DNA from: Chitinophagaceae bacterium
Lineage (GTDB): Bacteria > Bacteroidota > Bacteroidia > Chitinophagales > Chitinophagaceae
Assembly (NCBI GenBank): GCA_024707305.1
Contig: JANPZZ010000022.1
Location: forward strand, 62,001 to 126,000
Length of the DNA: 64,000 bases
Direction: 5' to 3'
Within the stretch, counting starts at the first letter, position 1. The number at the start of each line of letters is the position of its first letter. Under the pieces are notes generated by a model. The model worked only from the letters and a program-made list of their open reading frames with translations. It was not told where the DNA came from and did no database searches. This document shows, in pieces, positions 50,568 through 59,804 of the stretch. A program made the position numbers and the translations under genes.

Positions 50568-50673
50568 GTTGCTAACCTATGAAAAACACCAAGGTCAAAG
50601 ATATATATTCGATTATATCTATTATAGTAAATAGAAAGAGGATTTTTCCACACATGTGGATGACGAAGTGGCT

Positions 50674-51066
50674 CTATTGCTTCTTTTTCCGGCTTTTTTG
50701 CAATTGCCGCATTTCCAGCATGAAGCGGTCCTGGAGATCATACACGCGGCTGCCGCGCTTGTCGCCCACGACTTCCTGAAATTTAGGGCGGTAGCGCAAA
50801 CGTAACTCTACCACCTTTTGCTGGCGTTCCAGCTTTTTATCAGGTCCCTTGTAGCGTTCCAGTGTTTTGCGCCATTCTTTAAAGTAGTCGAGAAATATTG
50901 GGGAGAATTTTTTCGATTCAGCATCATTCAGCTCCAAACGCTTCTGAATGTATTCATTCATTTTATCGCGGATCTTCTCATTGCTCTCGGATTCATCAAA
51001 ATCCTGCGCCATCAGGCTCAGTGAGCTAACGAAGAATAAACTACATATAAGTAAAAATTTTTTCAT
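50674..51066 (-). CDS. Periplasmic Spy/CpxP-like protein linked to an ECF sigma factor
   Basis: 130 residues: signal peptide MKKFLLICSLFFVSSLSLMAQ, then a charged, all-helical body (EKIRDKMNEYIQKRLELND, FKEWRKTLERYKGPDKK). Such proteins follow sigma/anti-sigma genes in Bacteroidota and are sometimes called sensors of ECF-type sigma factor. It likely senses envelope state or folds proteins; inferred from position and shape. Six bases from the anti-sigma gene. Confidence 0.75.
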   Translation of the reverse strand: MKKFLLICSLFFVSSLSLMAQDFDESESNEKIRDKMNEYIQKRLELNDAESKKFSPIFLDYFKEWRKTLERYKGPDKKLERQQKVVELRLRYRPKFQEVVGDKRGSRVYDLQDRFMLEMRQLQKSRKKKQ

Positions 51067-51071
51067 GGTGC

Positions 51072-51843
51072 TTAATTCAGAAATAGTTCATCATCATCGA
51101 GGTCAAAGTCGTAGCCGCCGGTGGCAAGCAAAAACTCCTGCAGGTCGCGGTCGGGTATATTTTTCAATAGGGAACTTACTTCCGCAGAAACCGTTACGCC
51201 ATTCACAGCAGGGTCACCAGGTGCCAGCTCCACAAATTCTTCAATCGCCTCAGTCTCCACTTTTTTCAGGTTCTTTTTCAACCCAGGCATATGATTTCTC
51301 ATTAGGATCGATGGCATTTTTGCCATTAATCATGAAAAATACGGTAGCGACCAGCCCAATTACACAAGCCGCCGCAGCATATTTAAACCAGCGGCGCGGG
51401 TTCATTGTAACCACGCGTGCAGGCCGGGCAGGCTTCTCTTCGGACGCAATCACCACTTCCTTCTCAAAATATCCATCAGGAACGGTAAAGGGTAGATCCT
51501 TTTTCAGGTCACCCAACAGGCTGGAAATATTCTTCAATTCTTCGCTCGGCGATACATCACTTGCCCAAACCCAGCTCAGATCCAGACTTTCGAAATAGCC
51601 CGCCGGCACATGATATGGCATGCTGCGGCTGATACCCGCTACAACAGGCGACAATTCCGCTGTTTCAGCGGCTGCATCCTGGCCTTCCGCTTTTATGCGC
51701 AGGAGGATTTGTTCGGGCAATCCCGCAAAATATCCGTCAGCTACCCGATACGGATGCGGCAAATGCGGCAGCGAACTACCTAAGTCCTTCAATTCCTGCA
51801 ATATGTGATTTTGCGCTTCCATTGATAACACTCTTTCAGACAA
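51072..51843 (-). CDS. Membrane anti-sigma-factor-like protein with triple GYF motif (frameshifted)
   Basis: About 257 residues with one helix (FKYAAAACVIGLVATVFFMI, about residue 155) separating a cytoplasmic N-half from a periplasmic acidic tail ending DFDLDDDELFLN. The N-half repeats a motif three times: PYRVADGYFAGL, PYHVPAGYFESL, PFTVPDGYFEKE. The frame breaks in T5 at 51274-51278 (plus strand); removing one base gives YAWVEKNLKKVETEAIEEF. Directly downstream of the ECF sigma gene (18 bases), so it most likely holds that sigma factor at the membrane. Confidence 0.8.
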
Positions 51844-51860
51844 AAAAGCGGGACCGTGGT

Positions 51861-52406
51861 TTAATGATTTTTTATAAAATCCTCGATTTTCTTCACTGCG
51901 TGGTGATAACTGGCCTTTAATGCACCTTCGCTCGTTTCCAACACCCGGCTCATTTCCTCATATGGCATTTCATCATAATAACGCAAGTTGAAAACGACGC
52001 GCTGTTTCTCAGGGAGCTGCTGAATCGCCAGTTGTAATTTCCATTCCAGCCGGTTGGCATCAAAGTGTTGGTCGGCTTTGATTTTATTGCTTAATCCATC
52101 TTCCACATCGCTGAGGCGAACGGCTGATTTGCGTTTCTGTTGTTCCAAAAATGTCAGACACTCGTTGGTTGCAATTCGATACATCCAGGTATATAGCTGA
52201 CTATCTTCCCTGAAATTATCCAATCCTTTCCAGATGCGGATGAATACATTTTGCAAAACATCGTTCGCATCGTCGTGGTCCACCACCATACGGCGTATAT
52301 GCCAGTACAGTTTTTCCTGGTACCTGCGGATAATCGCCGTATAGGCTTTCTCGCGGGTAGCAGGATCTCTGAACTGGATCAATAACGATGAATCGGTTTC
52401 AGCCAT
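51861..52406 (-). CDS. ECF-family RNA polymerase sigma factor
   Basis: 181 residues. Region 2 (ANDVLQNVFIRIWKGLDNF, LYTWMYRIATNECLTFLEQQ) and region 4 (LPEKQRVVFNLRYYDEMPYE, SEGALKASYHHAVKKIEDF) are complete. Typical of Bacteroidota ECF factors. First gene of the operon sigma, anti-sigma, periplasmic protein; the release signal is unknown. Intact. Confidence 0.94.
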   Translation of the reverse strand: MAETDSSLLIQFRDPATREKAYTAIIRRYQEKLYWHIRRMVVDHDDANDVLQNVFIRIWKGLDNFREDSQLYTWMYRIATNECLTFLEQQKRKSAVRLSDVEDGLSNKIKADQHFDANRLEWKLQLAIQQLPEKQRVVFNLRYYDEMPYEEMSRVLETSEGALKASYHHAVKKIEDFIKNH

Positions 52407-52442
52407 ATCATGGATTTACGGTGCGTTCAAAAATTCCGAGGT

Positions 52443-53400
52443 CTATTTACGAGCAATTGCTTTTTCAGCAGCGGCAACGATATCGGGCACATCAAGTCCG
52501 TATTTTTTCAGCAGTTCTTTGGGTGTTCCGCTCTCACCAAAAGTATCTTTTGTTCCAACAAATTCGATGGGCACGGGGAAATGACGGGTAGCAACCTGTG
52601 CAACCGCATCGCCCAGTCCACCAATGATATTATGTTCTTCAGCAGTAACCGCGCATTTCGTTTTGCGGATTGATTTCAATATCGCTTCTTCATCAAGTGG
52701 TTTGATGGTATGGATATTGATCACTTCCACGCTGATTCCTTTTTTCTTCAAGGATAACACCGGCCTGTATTGCGTTCCATACCATATGGCCGCAGGCAAA
52801 GATGCTCACATCTGTACCTTCTGAAAACTGTTGTGCTTTACCAATCACAAAATCTTCTTCTTTGGTAAAAATGGGCCATGATGGGCGACCGAAGCGGAGA
52901 TAAACTGGTCCTTGATAATCTGCAATCGCCATTGTGGCGGCTTTTGTTTGTGCGTAGTCGCAGGGAACAATCACCGTCATGCCGGGCAACATTTTCATCA
53001 TGCCAATGTCTTCAAGTATCTGGTGTGTGGCGCCATCTTCGCCGAGTGTGAGACCGGCATGAGAAGCACAGATTTTTACATTCTTATCGCTATAAGCAAC
53101 CGACTGGCGAATCTGGTCATACACGCGGCCGGTTGAGAAGTTTGCAAACGTGGTTGTATAGGGGATTTTTCCCGTGATAGCCAGGCCGGCAGCTGTACCA
53201 ATCATGTTGGCTTCAGCAATACCGCATTGAATAAAACGCTCGGGAAATTCTTTAATGAATTGTTGTAGTTTCATTGAGCCTGCGAGGTCGGCTGTAAGCG
53301 CTACTACATTCGGGTTGCGACGGGCTACTTCAACAATGCCATCACCAAAGCCACTACGTGTATCTTTATTTCCCGTTGACTGTATTTCTTTTAAAGACAT
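52443..53400 (-). CDS. Transketolase C-terminal subunit (frameshifted)
   Basis: About 318 residues: pyrimidine-binding and C-terminal domains ([71 protein letters not shown]). Needs a separate N-terminal subunit to bind thiamine diphosphate. That partner, usually adjacent upstream, is not here: galE is upstream instead. The frame breaks in T6 at 52740-52745 (plus strand); removing one base gives [16 protein letters not shown]. Acts in the pentose phosphate pathway. Confidence 0.93.
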
Positions 53401-53473
53401 ATTATTTTCGGTTTGCGGTTATTTGTGCGCTGCAGCGCGATTGTAGTTTGCGTTTTTCCGGATCAATATTAAT

Positions 53474-54523
53474 TCAATTCAGTGGGCCTGCCCCGAATAT
53501 TTCAGCATCTGCTTTTAATCTTTGTTCCCAGTTCCATGCAGTGCTCATCATATCATCAAGCCCGAACTTTGGATCCCATCCAAGTTCTGTTTTAGCAAGA
53601 TTATTATTGGCATAAATAGCAATTACATCTCCCGGGCGGCGTGGTCCTAATTCGTAATTAAGTTTTACACCACTTACTTTTTCAAAAGACTTAATTGCTT
53701 CTAATACGGTAACACCATTTCCTGTGCCGAGATTAAATACTTCGCAGAGTTTATCCGTTTTTTTATTCTCGAGATAACGAATTGCGAGTGTATGTGCGTT
53801 TGCAATATCGCTTACGTGAATAAAGTCGCGAATGCAGGTACCATCGCGTGTATCATAGTCCGATCCGTAAACTACCATCTTTGGTAATTTACCAATAGCA
53901 GTTTGTGTAATGGCTGGCACCAGGTTTTGTGGGCGACCGATAGGCATTTCACCAATCATATTGCTTACATGTGCACCTACGGGGTTGAAATAGCGCAATA
54001 GGATGCATTGTGTGCCGGCGCTTTTTGCAAATTCGTTGATGATTTGCTCACCCATTTGTTTGGTATAACCATACGGTGATGCCGCAGGTTGGGGTGGCGT
54101 TTGTTCTGTCACCATCATTTCGTCGGGATTTCCATAAACCGTACAGGATGAAGAGAACACGAAATAAGGAATCTCAAACTCCTGCACGCATTTCAACAGA
54201 TTGATCAGTGAGTTGAGATTATTCTCAAAATACATCAACGGTTTTTCCACCGATTCACCAACGGCTTTATAAGCTGCAAAATGGATGATGCCAGTAATGC
54301 CTTCATTTTCCTGGAAAATGGCATAGGTATCATCGAAATTGCAGAGATCAACACGGTAGTTTTTTATCTTTTTTCCCGTGATGCGTTCAATGCCGTCGAG
54401 AATACCGGGGTGGGAGCGACTGTTATTATCAACTGAAACGACTTCATAGCCATTTTCAATAAGGTCTACAATGGTATGCGAACCAATATAACCGCAGCCG
54501 CCTGTTACGAGGATTTTTGCCAT
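53474..54523 (-). CDS. galE: UDP-glucose 4-epimerase
   Basis: About 349 residues from MAKILVTGGCGYIGSHT; six residues of a longer TTG frame are dropped. NAD-binding GGCGYIG, catalytic Ser-Tyr-Lys pattern FSSSCTVYG and SPYGYTKQMGE, and the GalE block NLGTGNGVTVLEAI. Interconverts UDP-glucose and UDP-galactose for glycan synthesis. Upstream of transketolase. The gap between them (53401-53473) holds GCGCTGCAGCGCGA, half of the palindrome seen at 27122. Confidence 0.95.
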   Translation of the reverse strand: MAKILVTGGCGYIGSHTIVDLIENGYEVVSVDNNSRSHPGILDGIERITGKKIKNYRVDLCNFDDTYAIFQENEGITGIIHFAAYKAVGESVEKPLMYFENNLNSLINLLKCVQEFEIPYFVFSSSCTVYGNPDEMMVTEQTPPQPAASPYGYTKQMGEQIINEFAKSAGTQCILLRYFNPVGAHVSNMIGEMPIGRPQNLVPAITQTAIGKLPKMVVYGSDYDTRDGTCIRDFIHVSDIANAHTLAIRYLENKKTDKLCEVFNLGTGNGVTVLEAIKSFEKVSGVKLNYELGPRRPGDVIAIYANNNLAKTELGWDPKFGLDDMMSTAWNWEQRLKADAEIFGAGPLN

Positions 54524-54565
54524 ATAAAAAATTCCTCGCAAAAGTCAGGAATTTTTCCGAGAAAA

Positions 54566-54754
54566 CGTTGATCGATGATCGATGATCGTTGGTCGTTGAT
54601 CGATGGTCGTTGATCGATGGTCGATGGTCGATGGTCGCTGGTAGTACGAGTAGTTACGCTTAATAGCCAAAGCGGCATTCCTGCATCCACACGATACATC
54701 GATCATCGATCATCGGATATCGGTCATCGGATATCGGTCATCGATCATCGATTA
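54566..54754. repeat. Arm-core-arm element, C units, touching the Pit stop codon
   Basis: Left arm about 54566-54640 (GATCGAT, GGTCGTT, GGTCGAT units); right arm about 54697-54754 inverted (ATCGATCATCGG, ATATCGGTC). The core contains AAAGCGGCATTCCTGCATCC near 54669-54688, 14 of 20 bases like the core of the 29671 element. On the minus strand the Pit TAA is followed at once by TCGATGATCGATG. Confidence 0.78.
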
Positions 54755-55954
54755 CCGAACCGCACTCACAATCGCATACACCAACGCTGCAAGAAGGCCG
54801 CTGACGGGAATGGTGAGGATCCAGGCCCAGATGAGGTTGACCGTAACGCCCCAGCGAACTGCCGACAAACGTTTGGTTGCACCAACGCCCATAATGGAAC
54901 CGGTAATGGTATGTGTAGTACTTACAGGTATTTTCAGTGATTCGGTAATAAAAAGGGTTAACGCACCTGCAGTTTCAGCAGCTACACCTTCAAATGGTGT
55001 TACTTTGGTAATACGCGTTCCCATCGTTTTTACGATTTTCCATCCACCACTCATCGTACCGAGGGCGATTGCAGAATAACAGGCAAGCGGTACCCACCAT
55101 ACCATGTGATCGAGACTATAATGTCCCGGATCCGAAGCAATAAGGGCAGCCATGATAATACCCATTACTTTTTGTGCATCGTTGCCACCATGACCAATGC
55201 TGAATATCGCCGACGATACAAGTTGTAAACGTTTAAACCACTGATTGGCCCGGTGTGCATTCAGATTGTGGAGATAGAATGTAAAGCTGGCCATGATCAG
55301 CATGATCAGACTTAACAACACCCATTTAAAGTTTTGCGAGTGAAACAATACTTGCGCAACATAAGATTCATACTGTGATTGCAGCACAGCAGGATCCGTT
55401 TCCATGCGTTCCCAAAGAAACAGTAGCGTACCTAAAATAATGGCAGTTGAAAGTATTTTGGGTCCCCATCCTTTTTTGAAAGAATAAATAAACCAGATGG
55501 AGATGATAAAAGCCATGATCATACCAATCAAGGGTGCAAGCAGAATAAAGGCAGCGATCTGCATTACCGGCCCTGAGTTGATGGAAGAAAAGGTTCCCGC
55601 ATTAGCAATTGCTGCCCCTGCAAAACCACCAATCAAAGTATGTGAAGAAGAAGAAGGGATTCCACGCCACCATGTAAAAAGGTTCCACGAAATGGCTGCA
55701 ATTAAACCGGAAAAAATTACTTCAAGTGTGATAAAATCCTGCTTTACAGTTTTGGCGATGGTGTTGGCAACACCATGATCCTTGAAAATAAAAAAAGCGA
55801 CAAAGTTGAATAATGCCGCCCATAGTACTGCCTGGAAAGGAGTAAGTACCTTGGTTGAAACTACAGTGGCAATTGAGTTGGCTGCATCATGAAACCCGTT
55901 GATATAATCAAATATCAGGGCGAGTACGATGATGACTATGAGGAAAGTGGCCAT
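54752..55954 (-). CDS. pit: Inorganic phosphate transporter, Pit family
   Basis: 400 residues with about 10 helices and the duplicated Pit signature: DYINGFHDAANSIATVVSTK near the start and GGNDAQKVMGIIMAALIA in the second half, plus STTHTITGSIMGVGA. Low-affinity, cation- or proton-coupled phosphate uptake. Pairs with the DUF47 gene upstream. Intact. Confidence 0.94.
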   Translation of the reverse strand: MATFLIVIIVLALIFDYINGFHDAANSIATVVSTKVLTPFQAVLWAALFNFVAFFIFKDHGVANTIAKTVKQDFITLEVIFSGLIAAISWNLFTWWRGIPSSSSHTLIGGFAGAAIANAGTFSSINSGPVMQIAAFILLAPLIGMIMAFIISIWFIYSFKKGWGPKILSTAIILGTLLFLWERMETDPAVLQSQYESYVAQVLFHSQNFKWVLLSLIMLIMASFTFYLHNLNAHRANQWFKRLQLVSSAIFSIGHGGNDAQKVMGIIMAALIASDPGHYSLDHMVWWVPLACYSAIALGTMSGGWKIVKTMGTRITKVTPFEGVAAETAGALTLFITESLKIPVSTTHTITGSIMGVGATKRLSAVRWGVTVNLIWAWILTIPVSGLLAALVYAIVSAVR

Positions 55955-55959
55955 ATAGG

Positions 55960-56068
55960 AAAATGTGAAAATGTGAAAATGTGAAAATGCGAAAATGTGA
56001 CAATCAGGAAACGGAAGTACGATAGAACGTCATTTTCATATTTCCTCATTAGCACATTTTCACATTAT
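55960..56068. repeat. Arm-core-arm element (A units) between pit and its DUF47 partner
   Basis: Left arm 55960-56003 repeats AAAATGTG; right arm about 56036-56068 is inverted (CATATTTCCTCATTAGCACATTTTCAC). Core is only about 32 bases. The DUF47 stop is 3 bases away. Confidence 0.75.
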
Positions 56069-56070
56069 TC

Positions 56071-56722
56071 TTACGCGTATTTAATTATTATTGATTCAAT
56101 CACATTGCTCGCATCCTCGCATTTGTCGGTTACAATCTCCATCACCTGGTAGATCTCTCTTTTCTTAATTACCTCTTTTGCGTCGGGCTCCGTTGCGAAA
56201 AAGACGTTCAATGCTCATGTCAAATACATCATCCGCCTGATTTTCGATGCTGTTGATCTTCACCAGTGCTTCAGTAATGTTGCGCATGTTTTTCATATCG
56301 CGTAATTCTTTTACCGCAATACAGATCTGCATCGCTCCCTGCTCAATCAGGTCAGCCATTTTCTGCATTCCCATATCGTTGGGATTAACACGATAAAAGT
56401 TGATCTTTTTCGCAGATGCGTATATATAGTCTGCAATGTCGTCGAGTGAAGTAGCGAGATAGTGAATATCCTCGCGGTCGAATGGTGTGATGAAGTTGCG
56501 ACCCAGTTCAGTAAAGATGCTATGTGTTAATTCGTCATTTGCATGTTCGAGGTCTTCTATCTGTTTGATCAATGATCCACGTCGGTCAAAATCTGTTTCA
56601 GCTACCACATCTTTCAACACAGTGCCCATGCGTGCACAGTTGTCGGCAACCTGTTCAAACAATTCAAAGAAAACGCGGTTCTTGGGCATGAAAAACTTGA
56701 GAAAGGAATTAAGTGCTGCCAT
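56071..56722 (-). CDS. DUF47 family (PhoU-like) phosphate transport regulator (frameshifted)
   Basis: About 216 residues, all helical, PhoU-like fold (FFELFEQVADNCARMGTVLK, DREDIHYLATSLDDIADYIY). As given it stops at 56165; removing one base from the A5 run at 56198-56202 (plus strand) gives ERLFATEPDAKEVIKKREIY and on to VIESIIIKYA with a TAA at 56071, the normal family length. Partner of Pit in the same operon; controls phosphate or cation transport in relatives. Gap 56723-56994 holds two divergent promoters and nothing else visible. Confidence 0.9.
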
Positions 56723-56994
56723 ATCGTTTTTTTAAATTGGTTGCAAAATTACCAGCTATGTGCTGCTACCCGAAGTAATAAAGGTCGAATTAATAATTCC
56801 TTAATATTGGAAGGGTCGAAATTTTTTGTATAAGGATGTGATAAACAGTTGTTTGTATGTCAACTTGCTCGTTTTCCGGTTCCCGCAAGTTAAATGTAGC
56901 GATTAATATTCAGTTAACGTTCTCATCATAATTCCATAATCTCCCCGTAACGCAGTGGTAACATTCGTCAGGTTCCTTTGCCGAAATTTCTTGT

Positions 56995-59769
56995 ATGCGA
57001 CTACGGATGTTTATATTTTTTGTTTTAATGACCACTGCATTACTGGTACAGGCGCAGGTTCGTCTCACCGGTAAAATTGTAAATGAAAAAAATGAACCCA
57101 TTGCCGGGGCTTCGGTAAAAATTACAGGTGCAACTGGTGGAACCACTACCCAGGTTGATGGATATTATTCGCTGAGTCTTTTACCAGGTAAAAAATATGC
57201 GCTTCAATTTTCTGCTATCAGTTATTCAACCAAAATCATCAATGAGATTGAAGTGAATGAAGGTTTGGAGAATGAATTGAATGTGGTGCTGGAAGTGGCT
57301 CCGAAAAATATCGAAGCTGTCGTTGTAAAAGCCTCATCACGCCGGCAGGAATCAACCAACGCATTACTGGCTTTTCAGAAAAATAATATATCGCTTTCAA
57401 GTGGTATCGCTGCGGATTTTATTCGACGCACACCCGATAAGAATACAGGAGAAGTATTAAAGCGCGTAAGTGGCACTTCTATACAGGACAATAAGTTTGT
57501 AATCATCCGTGGACTTGCCGACCGATACAATGCTGCATATATCAACGGCGCGCAATTGCCCAGTTCCGAACCTGATAAAAAAGGCATTTTCTTTTGATGT
57601 AATTCCATCGCAATTGATTGATAATATTATTATCAATAAAACTGCGACACCAAATCTTACAGGAGAATTTGCCGGTGGACTTGTACAGGTTACCACGAAA
57701 GACATTCCAACCCGCAATGCGCTAACGATTGGAGTGGGGTTAGGTGTGAACACCCAGTCGTCTTTTAAAAAAGTTTCTGAGCAACGAACGTGGCCATTCC
57801 GACTGGCTGGGATTTAGCAATCGGCAATTGCCAAAATCGTGGCCGAAAAAATGTACAGATTTATAATGCACTTAGCGATGAAGAGAAGCTAACTCTTGCA
57901 AGGCAATTGCCCGATAATGTTTATCGTCAACAGGAAAGCTATGCTGGTCCCATTCAAACATATAACCTTACCTGGACCCAGGTAAAAAAATATAATAACG
58001 GCGGCAGTTTCGGTTCAGTAGTCGGACTTACGTACCGGCAATCTAAATTGGTATATGAAGGTGATAATGCTGTTCACAAATCATTTCTACCTGATGTTTT
58101 TAACTACAACGACTATCAAAACAGATATTCCGTGAACTGGGGTGCGGTAGCCAATTTTGCTTATACAAAAGGGAAACACAAGGTTGCATTTAAAAATTTA
58201 TTCAACCAGCTACTTGATGATAATTATTATATCCGTAGTGGATATACAGAATTAAACCCGATGTTGATGTATTCTTCTGTGTTGAACCAGCGTAGTCTAT
58301 ATGCAACACAAATTGAAGGCACGCATGGGATAGGACAGGTTAAGCTGGAATGGAATGCCAACTATTCACACAACAGGAAACAGCAACCGGATTTGCGCAT
58401 TCTCAGTTATGCAGTTTCTCCTTCAGATCCCATGGATCGTACGCTCAACAACAGGGGAAATAATACCAATCGCTTCTTCAGCGATTTGAAAGATGATGTA
58501 GTAGGCGGCAACATTTCACTTTCAATTCCATTTTACCTGTTTGATCAAAACCAGCTGTTGAAACTGGGCGGGTCTGGAACAATGCGCTATAGAAATTTCC
58601 GTGCTACCATTTTAGGAATTGAAGATCCTGAAGATCGCAGTCTGTTATCATTACCACCTGATCAGATTTTTAATCACGAAAATTTCAGCGCCGGGGGATT
58701 TAGTTATTCGTCGGCCTTGCAGAATCCTTCTGATAAATACTATGGCATATCGGCACTCGCTGCCGGATACTTTATGTTGGACAACAAACTATCAGAACGT
58801 GTGCGCCTGGTTTGGGGTGTACGTGCTGAAAACTTTGAGCAGTTCCTGAAATCGAACGATGTGCGCAAGGCGGATACTGCTGTCATCATTCTTACAAAAA
58901 AACTGGATTTTCTTCCCTCCGTCAATTTAACCATCAGTCCGGACGCTAAAATCAATCTTCGTTTCTCCGCTTCTCAAACAGTTGCACGTCCGGAATTCAG
59001 AGAGATCGCGCCTTTTGGGTTTTATGATTTTGAGCAACTGGCTTCCGTCTCAGGAAATCCTTTTTTGAAGAGCAGTCGCATATTCAATGCTGACTTAAGA
59101 TACGAGTATTATCCCACCGCAGGTGAGTTGTTGTCGTTGGGAGCATTTTACAAAAAGTTCAGCAATCCAATTGAATTACGACTGGATGAAGGAAGCGTGC
59201 CCGGCAGGCGCCAGTTTTTATTTCAGAATGGAAAGGGCGCAAACCTGGTGGGTGCTGAGGTAGAAATCAGGAAGAGTTTTGCTTTTGTGGACGGAAGCTC
59301 CCGCTGGTTAAAAAATCTTTATTTCTCGGGAAATGCAACGTTCATTTTTTCAAAAGTAACGCTTGAAACGGTATCAGGAAACGGCCACGAATCAGTAGCA
59401 CTTTCACGGCCGCTGCAAGGGCAGAGCCCCTATCTGATCAATGCAGTTTTACAATATGATGGAGACTTGCTTTCTGTATCCGCGCTGTACAACCGTATTG
59501 GCCAGCGTCTGTCATTAGTAGGAAATGCATCTATGGCCGATATCTATGAGAATGCACGTGACCTGATCGATTTTCAGGTTTCTGTCAAAGCATTTAAGAA
59601 GAATGGGGAGATCAGGCTGACTGTAAGTGATCTGTTGAACCAGCGAATTATGTTATATCAAAATTTAGATAAACAAAAAGGGTACAAAAAATCGGTTGAT
59701 GAAGTTTTCTCTTCTTTCAAACCCGGTACTACGATCTCACTTTCTTTCAATTACAACCTCAATCTCTGA
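56995..59769 (+). CDS. TonB-dependent receptor (three frameshifts)
   Basis: About 923 residues: signal peptide (MFIFFVLMTTALLVQAQ), CarboxypepD_reg-like domain (RLTGKIVNEKNEPIAGASVK), plug (VLKRVSGTSIQDNKFVIIRG, GLADRYNAAYINGAQLPSSE), barrel ending SLSFNYNLNL. The frame breaks in A6 runs at 57577-57582, 57767-57772 and 57846-57851, each one base too long; repair gives DKKAFSFDVIPSQ, FKKFLSNERGHSDWLGF and SWPKNVQIYNAL. Imports an unknown ligand. Operon with a beta-helix lipoprotein and divergent from the Pit/DUF47 operon, so a phosphate-related ligand is possible. Confidence 0.9.
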
Positions 59770-59804
59770 CAATTTTCAGATTAAAAAGAAATAAATAAAA
59801 TAAA

